Shown here: positions 59,896 to 64,000 of the stretch, one piece after another | Numbering within the stretch: position 1 is the first letter of the stretch | Layout of the letters: the number at the start of each line of letters is the position of its first letter | Origin: Halosolutus amylolyticus | GTDB lineage: Archaea > Halobacteriota > Halobacteria > Halobacteriales > Natrialbaceae | Assembly: GCF_023566055.1 (NCBI RefSeq) | Contig: NZ_JALIQP010000003.1 | Location: 62,001 to 126,000, forward strand | DNA length: 64,000 bases | Reading direction: 5' to 3' | Translations under genes and position numbers: made by a program | The notes under the pieces: model-generated | What the model saw: the letters and a program-made list of their open reading frames with translations, nothing else | What the model was told of the DNA's origin: nothing | The model's database searches: none

Positions 59896-61073
59896 CCGAC
59901 GAACAACCCGAACTCGCGGTCGGTGCGGACGCGTTCACGCAGGCGGGGGCCGGACTCGAGGTGGCCGTCGTCGGCGGCGGTGCCGTCGGCGCGACGGCGG
60001 CCTACGACCTCGCGCGCGAGGGGACGGACGTCACGCTGTACGATCGTGGCCCGATCGCGAGCGGCGCGAGCGGCCGGGCGGCGGGCGTCTGTTACGACGC
60101 CTTCGCCGACCCGCTCGACGCCGATATCGCGGGCGACGCGATCGAGCGCTTTCGGGCCCTCTCTGGCGACGACACCTTCCCGTTCGCCGAGTGTCCCTAC
60201 GTCTGGCTGGCCCGCGAGGGCGACGCCGAGCGGGCCGACGCGATCCGCGAGCAGGTCCGTCAGATGCAAGCACAGGGTATCGTCGCGCTGGAGGCCGGGC
60301 CGGACGACCTCGCCGAGCGGTTTCCCGCAATCGAGACCGACGACGTCGAGGTCGCCGGAATCGCGGGTGCGGCGGGCTACACGGACCCCGCGGCGTACAC
60401 GGCGTGTCTCGCCGCCGCGGCGAACGGGGCCGGTGCGGCGCTCGAGACGGAGACGCCGGTCACGGTTCGAACCGATCCGCCCCGCGTCGTCCGCGAGGAC
60501 GAGTCCGTCCACGAGGTCGACGCGGTGCTCGTGACCGCCGGCGCGCGATCGAAGTCGCTGCTCGCCGACGCGGGCTACGCCATCGCGATGAAACCCTACC
60601 GCGTCCAGGCGCTGGTCGCCGAGGCGGATCTCGCGGAACCGATGGTGTTCGACGCGACCGAGGACTTTTACTTGCGGCCCCATCCCGACGGCCTGCTCGC
60701 GGGCGACGGGACGGAGCGGGTCGAGGCCGACCCCGACGCCTACGATCGCGACGCGAACCCGGGCTTTGCGGACGCACTCGTCGATCGCGTCGCGGGACGG
60801 CTTTCCGACGTCGCGATCGACGTCGATCGATCGTGGGCGGGACTCTGCACCGCGACGCCGGACCGCGACCCGCTGGTCGGCGAACTCGACGACGGACTGT
60901 ACGTCGCGACCGGCTTCCAGGGCCACGGCTTCATGCGCGCGCCGGCGATCGGTGAGCGAATCGCGAGCGAGATTCTCGGTGAGGACGGGATCGATCGCTT
61001 CGACCCGACGCGGTTCGACGGCGACGAGTCGTTCGAGATCGAAGCGGGAATGACGATCGAGTCGGACGGGTAG
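59892..61073 (+). CDS. FAD-dependent oxidoreductase (DAO family)
   Basis: A 393-residue flavoprotein of the D-amino-acid/glycine/sarcosine oxidase family. VAVVGGGAVGATAAYDLARE near 24-43 is the FAD loop, with SGASGRAAGVCYDAF near 57-71, and DGLYVATGFQGHGFMRAPAIG near 335-355 is the typical closing motif of DAO proteins. Substrate is an amine or N-methyl amino acid (inference). The ATGA overlap couples it to the creatininase-family gene. Confidence 0.87.
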   Translation: MTDEQPELAVGADAFTQAGAGLEVAVVGGGAVGATAAYDLAREGTDVTLYDRGPIASGASGRAAGVCYDAFADPLDADIAGDAIERFRALSGDDTFPFAECPYVWLAREGDAERADAIREQVRQMQAQGIVALEAGPDDLAERFPAIETDDVEVAGIAGAAGYTDPAAYTACLAAAANGAGAALETETPVTVRTDPPRVVREDESVHEVDAVLVTAGARSKSLLADAGYAIAMKPYRVQALVAEADLAEPMVFDATEDFYLRPHPDGLLAGDGTERVEADPDAYDRDANPGFADALVDRVAGRLSDVAIDVDRSWAGLCTATPDRDPLVGELDDGLYVATGFQGHGFMRAPAIGERIASEILGEDGIDRFDPTRFDGDESFEIEAGMTIESDG

Positions 61074-61105
61074 CCCCGCTCGTTCCGCGACTCACGGGAC
61101 CGCCG

Positions 61106-61567
61106 CTAGTCGTCGACGGTGACTTCCGTCGTCCCGGAGTCGGCGTCGTCGGTCGTCGCTGTGGCGTCGTCGGTATCGTCGGCGTCGATCGCCGATCGCT
61201 TCGGGATCTCGATACTGAGCGTACCGGTTTCGGAGAGCCTGGCGGTGCCGGCGTCGGGGTCGACGACCGCGTCGTCGGGTAGTTCGGCCTCGCCGTCGAG
61301 GGCCGTCCCGCGGCCGGGGAACCGCATCTCGTAGCCCTCGTGGAACTGGCGGAAGCGGTCGATCCGGGTCCGGACCGTGCCCGAGAGGTACCGGACCTGG
61401 ACGTCGTCGGGTTCGGCACCGGGGGCGTCGAAGACGACGAGGTAGGTTGTCTCGTTCTCGAGGACGTCGACGGGGAGCGAGCGCTGGTTCTGGAGGTGGG
61501 CGTTCGCGCGGCCGATCTGCCGGTAGATCGCGTTCCCGACGGACGTGCTGAGGTCTTTGAGACTCAC
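61106..61567 (-). CDS. Hsp20/alpha-crystallin family small heat shock protein
   Basis: A 153-residue chaperone. The crystallin core runs from about residue 30 (LPVDVLENETTYLVVFDAPG, then VQVRYLSGTVRTRI) to about 125 (GTLSIEIPKRS, with the I-x-I-like IEI tail), followed by a Thr/Asp-rich C-terminal extension. It binds unfolding proteins without ATP. The GTG start overlaps the stop of a 25-codon leader frame (GTGA), so its translation is probably coupled to that frame. Confidence 0.88.
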   Translation of the reverse strand: MSLKDLSTSVGNAIYRQIGRANAHLQNQRSLPVDVLENETTYLVVFDAPGAEPDDVQVRYLSGTVRTRIDRFRQFHEGYEMRFPGRGTALDGEAELPDDAVVDPDAGTARLSETGTLSIEIPKRSAIDADDTDDATATTDDADSGTTEVTVDD

Positions 61568-61641
61568 GGCACGTCACCCCACGGAAGCGGCGTGTCGCTG
61601 GCGGGGACCTGGCCAGGATGCTGGCGGAGCGTAACAGACAT
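61564..61641 (-). CDS. Leader ORF upstream of hsp20 (25 codons)
   Basis: Codes for MSVTLRQHPGQV plus 13 more residues ending WGDVP and TGA; the TGA shares bases with the hsp20 GTG start. The arrangement is that of a translationally coupled leader peptide, or of a longer hsp20 5' extension that lost its frame. A palindrome with promoter-like AATAAG overlaps its upstream region (61674-61690). Whether it is translated is unproven. Confidence 0.4.
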   Translation of the reverse strand: MSVTLRQHPGQVPASDTPLPWGDVP

Positions 61642-61673
61642 GTCCGGACGAATCGTTACGTTCGGCACGTTCT

Positions 61674-61690
61674 TATTGCTTTTGGCAATA
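61674..61690. promoter_or_regulatory. Palindrome TATTGC-N5-GCAATA upstream of the hsp20 leader
   Basis: Perfect 6-base inverted repeat with a TTTTG centre, 33-49 bases before the leader ATG and overlapping the likely TATA/BRE position on the minus strand. Operator for a heat-shock regulator is the leading guess. It also lies next to a T-run on the minus strand (61691-61700) that would end the upstream DUF7559 transcript. Confidence 0.5.
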
Positions 61691-61700
61691 GAAAAAGAAA
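61691..61700 (-). terminator. Oligo-T terminator after the DUF7559 gene
   Basis: On the minus strand the sequence reads TTTCTTTTTC, about 40 bases after the DUF7559 stop. Archaeal terminators are commonly simple T-tracts of this kind. Confidence 0.45.
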
Positions 61701-61738
61701 CATCTGACGACCGAGGCGCCGTCGACGCGCCAGTCCCA

Positions 61739-61897
61739 TCATAGTTCGACGGGTTCCAGGCAGTCGGTCCCGCCACACACCGGACAGGAGAGGTCGGACA
61801 CCTCGAGGTCGTCCGGGACGTCGTAGGTGTAGTGGTTCTCGAACAGGTCCAGAAAGCAATCATCGGCGGTACAGACGATTTCCTCGGTCGGTGGCAT
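61739..61897 (-). CDS. DUF7559 family small zinc-binding protein
   Basis: A 52-residue protein starting MPPTEEIVCTADDC, with DLFENHYTYDVP and a CPVCGG near the end; two cysteine pairs suggest zinc binding. The FENHYTYD block is the mark of a halobacterial family I know as DUF7559. Start placed at MPPTE rather than nine codons earlier because the family opens there. Function unknown. Confidence 0.75.
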   Translation of the reverse strand: MPPTEEIVCTADDCFLDLFENHYTYDVPDDLEVSDLSCPVCGGTDCLEPVEL

Positions 61898-62074
61898 GTC
61901 CGTTGCTAGCGGTAGCAGGCTCATTAACGCGGTGGTAGCGGCACGCGCCGAGACGAGCGGTATCTGCGCTCGATCGGGCGCTCTCGCGGTTCTCCCGCTC
62001 GGCCCGGACGGCCCCGATCGATCTCCGTCCCGCGTGTAGTCACCGTTTTACCACTCGAGGCGCTACGCGGGGAC

Positions 62075-63808
62075 ATGACCGACCCCGAACGTCTCTCCGT
62101 GACGATCGTCGACGGCTACGTCGACGAACCCGCACACTTCGGGGTACCGCCGTACATCTCGACCTACCCGCGGTACGCGGCGGGTGCGCTCGTCGACGCG
62201 GGCGTCCCCCGCGAGCGGATCACGTACCACACGATCGACGGCCTACGCGACGAACCCGATCGGTGGCGCGACGTCGACGAGGCCGACCTCATGATCTACC
62301 TGGGCGGGATGACCGTGCCGGGCAAGTACGTCGGCGGTACGCCCGCAGAGCCGGACGAAGTGCGAAAGCTCGCCTGGACGGCGAACGGGACGAGCCTGAT
62401 GGGTGGCCCCGTCAAGTTCGGCGTCGGCGACGAGAACGCCGGCGCGACCGAGACCGAACGCCAGGACCTGGACTTCGACTTCGTCGCCAAGGGCGACGTC
62501 GAGGCCGCCGTCTTCGATCTCGTCGAGAGCGGCCTCGAGGGGTTCAACAACCGGATGCGCGACGTCGACGAGGTGTCGCGATGGGCCCGGGACGGTGCCT
62601 TCATCGTCGAGCACCATCCAAACCATCCCGACCACCTCATCGCCGAACTCGAGACCTCCCGGGGCTGTGCGTATCGCTGTTCGTTCTGTACCGAACCCCT
62701 CTACGGCAACCCCTCGTTCCGGCCGCCGCCGACGGTCGTGGGCGAGGTCGACGCCCTCTCGGACCACGGCGTCAAACACTTCCGGATCGGCCGCCAGGCC
62801 AACATCCTGGCCTACGGCGGCGACGGCGAAGCGCCGAACCCGGACGCCCTCCGGCAACTCTACGGCGGCATCCGCGAGGTCGCACCGGACCTCGAGACGC
62901 TCCACCTGGACAACATGAACCCCATCACGATCGTCGAGTGGCCCGAGGCGAGCCGGGAGGGGATCCGGATCATCGCCGAGCACAACACGCCCGGCGACAC
63001 GGCCGCGTTCGGGCTGGAGTCCGCGGATCCGGTGGTCCAGGAGGAGAACAACCTGAACGTCACCGCCGAGGAGTGTTTCGAGGCAGTCCGGATCGTCAAC
63101 GAGGAAGCGGGCTGGCGACCCGGTGAGGATCCCGCCGACGCGCCCACGTTCGGTCCGGACGCCCCGCGACGGCTCCCGAAACTCCTGCCGGGGATCAACC
63201 TCCTGCACGGCCTCAAGGGGGAACGCGAGGAGACCTACGAGCGCAACCGCGAGTTCCTCCAGCGCGTCTACGACGAGGGCTACATGCTCCGCCGGATCAA
63301 CATCCGGCAGGTGATGGCCTTCGACGGCACCGACATGAGCGACACGGGGGCCCAGATCGCCAACGAGCACAAACAGCTGTTCAAGCGCTACAAGACCCAG
63401 ATCCGCGAGGAGATCGACCAGCCGATGCTCGAACGGGTCGCCCCACCTGGAACGGTCCTCCCCGACGTCCACCTCGAGTATCACCAGGACGGGCGGACCT
63501 TCGGCCGCCAGCTCGGCACCTATCCGTTGCTGGTCGGCATCCCCGGCGAGCGCGACCTCGGACGCATCGTCGACGTCGCGGTCGTCGATCACGGCTACCG
63601 ATCGGTCACCGCCGTCCCCTACCCGCTCGACCTCAACGACGCCTCGATGGACGAACTCACCGCCATCCCTGGCGTCGGCGACAGCACCGCCGGCGACATC
63701 GTCGTCAACCGCCCCTACGAGTCCGTTCTCGAGGCCGACCTCGGCACGGAGTTCGATCTCACGCAGTTCGTGACGACCCGGCCGATCGAGCGAGAGCGCG
63801 CGGAGTGA
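62075..63808 (+). CDS. Radical SAM protein with B12-binding-like and HhH domains
   Basis: A 577-residue enzyme. N-terminal part (about 1-185) resembles the cobalamin-binding-like domain of the family (YISTYPRYAAGALVDAGV, LMIYLGGMTVPGKYVGG). The radical SAM cluster motif is CAYRCSFC near 197-204 (C-x3-C-x2-C). The barrel continues to about 430 with FGLESADPVVQEENNLNV, then a TRAM/HhH-like tail with LNDASMDELTAIPGVGDSTA near 526-545, a nucleic-acid-binding hairpin. Archaeal members are uncharacterised; an RNA or tRNA modification role fits the fusion (inference). Confidence 0.82.
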   Translation: MTDPERLSVTIVDGYVDEPAHFGVPPYISTYPRYAAGALVDAGVPRERITYHTIDGLRDEPDRWRDVDEADLMIYLGGMTVPGKYVGGTPAEPDEVRKLAWTANGTSLMGGPVKFGVGDENAGATETERQDLDFDFVAKGDVEAAVFDLVESGLEGFNNRMRDVDEVSRWARDGAFIVEHHPNHPDHLIAELETSRGCAYRCSFCTEPLYGNPSFRPPPTVVGEVDALSDHGVKHFRIGRQANILAYGGDGEAPNPDALRQLYGGIREVAPDLETLHLDNMNPITIVEWPEASREGIRIIAEHNTPGDTAAFGLESADPVVQEENNLNVTAEECFEAVRIVNEEAGWRPGEDPADAPTFGPDAPRRLPKLLPGINLLHGLKGEREETYERNREFLQRVYDEGYMLRRINIRQVMAFDGTDMSDTGAQIANEHKQLFKRYKTQIREEIDQPMLERVAPPGTVLPDVHLEYHQDGRTFGRQLGTYPLLVGIPGERDLGRIVDVAVVDHGYRSVTAVPYPLDLNDASMDELTAIPGVGDSTAGDIVVNRPYESVLEADLGTEFDLTQFVTTRPIERERAE

Positions 63809-64000
63809 GTGTGCCGACCGAGCGTGCGCCGGGAGCCGTTCGTACCGTGGGCTGACGGGCCCGCCCTGTGCCGATACTGGTTCCCGCTGGTCGGGCGCGC
63901 GGACCCGATCGATCACGCGGTGAATCTGTCGTTCCCGTGGCAAGAATTGCGCTCGATCGGCCTAATCGGACGCTACTTGCGGCTATTTGCCGTCGAATGT
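63809..64000. other. Window end without a recognised gene
   Basis: About 190 bases after the radical SAM stop codon. No repeat of family A or B and no start of a convincing reading frame is visible before the window ends. Confidence 0.4.

Noticed and set aside
1-64000. CRISPR array to accompany the RAMP operon
   Set aside because: I found no run of direct repeats of 25-40 bases with regular spacers. The only repeats are the dispersed palindromes A and B and short intragenic repeats.

Overview
The window is a stretch of a haloarchaeal chromosome. Evidence: very high GC with GATCG-rich wording, proteins dominated by Asp/Glu, TATA-like boxes 25-35 bases before many start codons (leaderless transcription), and archaeal or halobacterial markers (transcription factor S, NAC, FtsZ1, CetZ, DtdA, Dph6, a GGR-type lipid reductase, bacterio-opsin-activator-type HTH, DUF5787/5789/5791/5797 families). 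The gene set fits the Natrialbaceae side of the class, but I cannot fix genus or species. About 70 genes are supported. I saw no rRNA, tRNA or CRISPR array.

Layout. 1-3.9 kb: tail of an HtpX-like protease, NYN protein, the conserved PUA-NAC-TrmI block, a repeat-filled convergent gap and TFS. 3.9-12.9 kb: transporters (AI-2E type, MFS), small DUF proteins, a DUF5787 protein that looks like an Fe-S nuclease, a Nudix hydrolase, an S10 paralogue, an M20 peptidase and a Tat lipoprotein. 13-23.9 kb: GGR reductase and 2Fe-2S ferredoxin, rhodanese-MBL protein, rubrerythrin-like protein, FtsZ1, DtdA, a PAS/GAF/Bat regulator and a double winged-helix regulator. 24-33.9 kb: cation exchanger, Tat-exported hydrolase, AroE, the pabB-pabA-pabC operon and a MATE pump. 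34.1-37.2 kb: an accessory island (below). 37.3-46.9 kb: Rieske protein, small regulators, nucleotidyltransferase, HhH protein, dph6 with a stray second 3' end, DUF373, SppA, ATP-grasp and a coiled-coil protein. 47.3-64 kb: GH2-like protein, CetZ, epimerase, DHH phosphoesterase, PfkB kinase, GpgS-like glycosyltransferase, CoA-type Nudix, an AT-rich membrane protein, a creatininase/oxidase operon, Hsp20 and a radical SAM-HhH protein.

The standout is the three-gene minus-strand operon at 34095-36724. Its first and last products carry the glycine-rich loops of RAMP-fold Cas proteins (Cas7-like, and Cas5/Cas6-like). Between them lies a 260-residue protein I do not recognise. There is no cas1, cas2, cas3, cas10 or array nearby. 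This matches the haloarchaeal derived class 1 system called HRAMP (diverged Cas5 and Cas7 plus a conserved uncharacterised protein, no array), reported by Makarova and colleagues in 2019 as I recall it. Base composition is visibly lower in GC than the surroundings, and an IS4-type transposase remnant abuts it head to head.

Two families of short palindromic repeats are scattered through intergenic spaces. Family A (about 82 bp, four copies, ends TAGTAGCAACTGAAA/TTTCAGTTGCTACTA) supplies or overlaps the stop codons of at least four neighbouring genes. Family B (about 84 bp, three good copies plus remnants) folds into a hairpin and also sits just after stop codons. A partial duplication of the dph6 3' end, an hsp20 leader ORF with an upstream palindrome, and several palindromic operator candidates are further points of interest.
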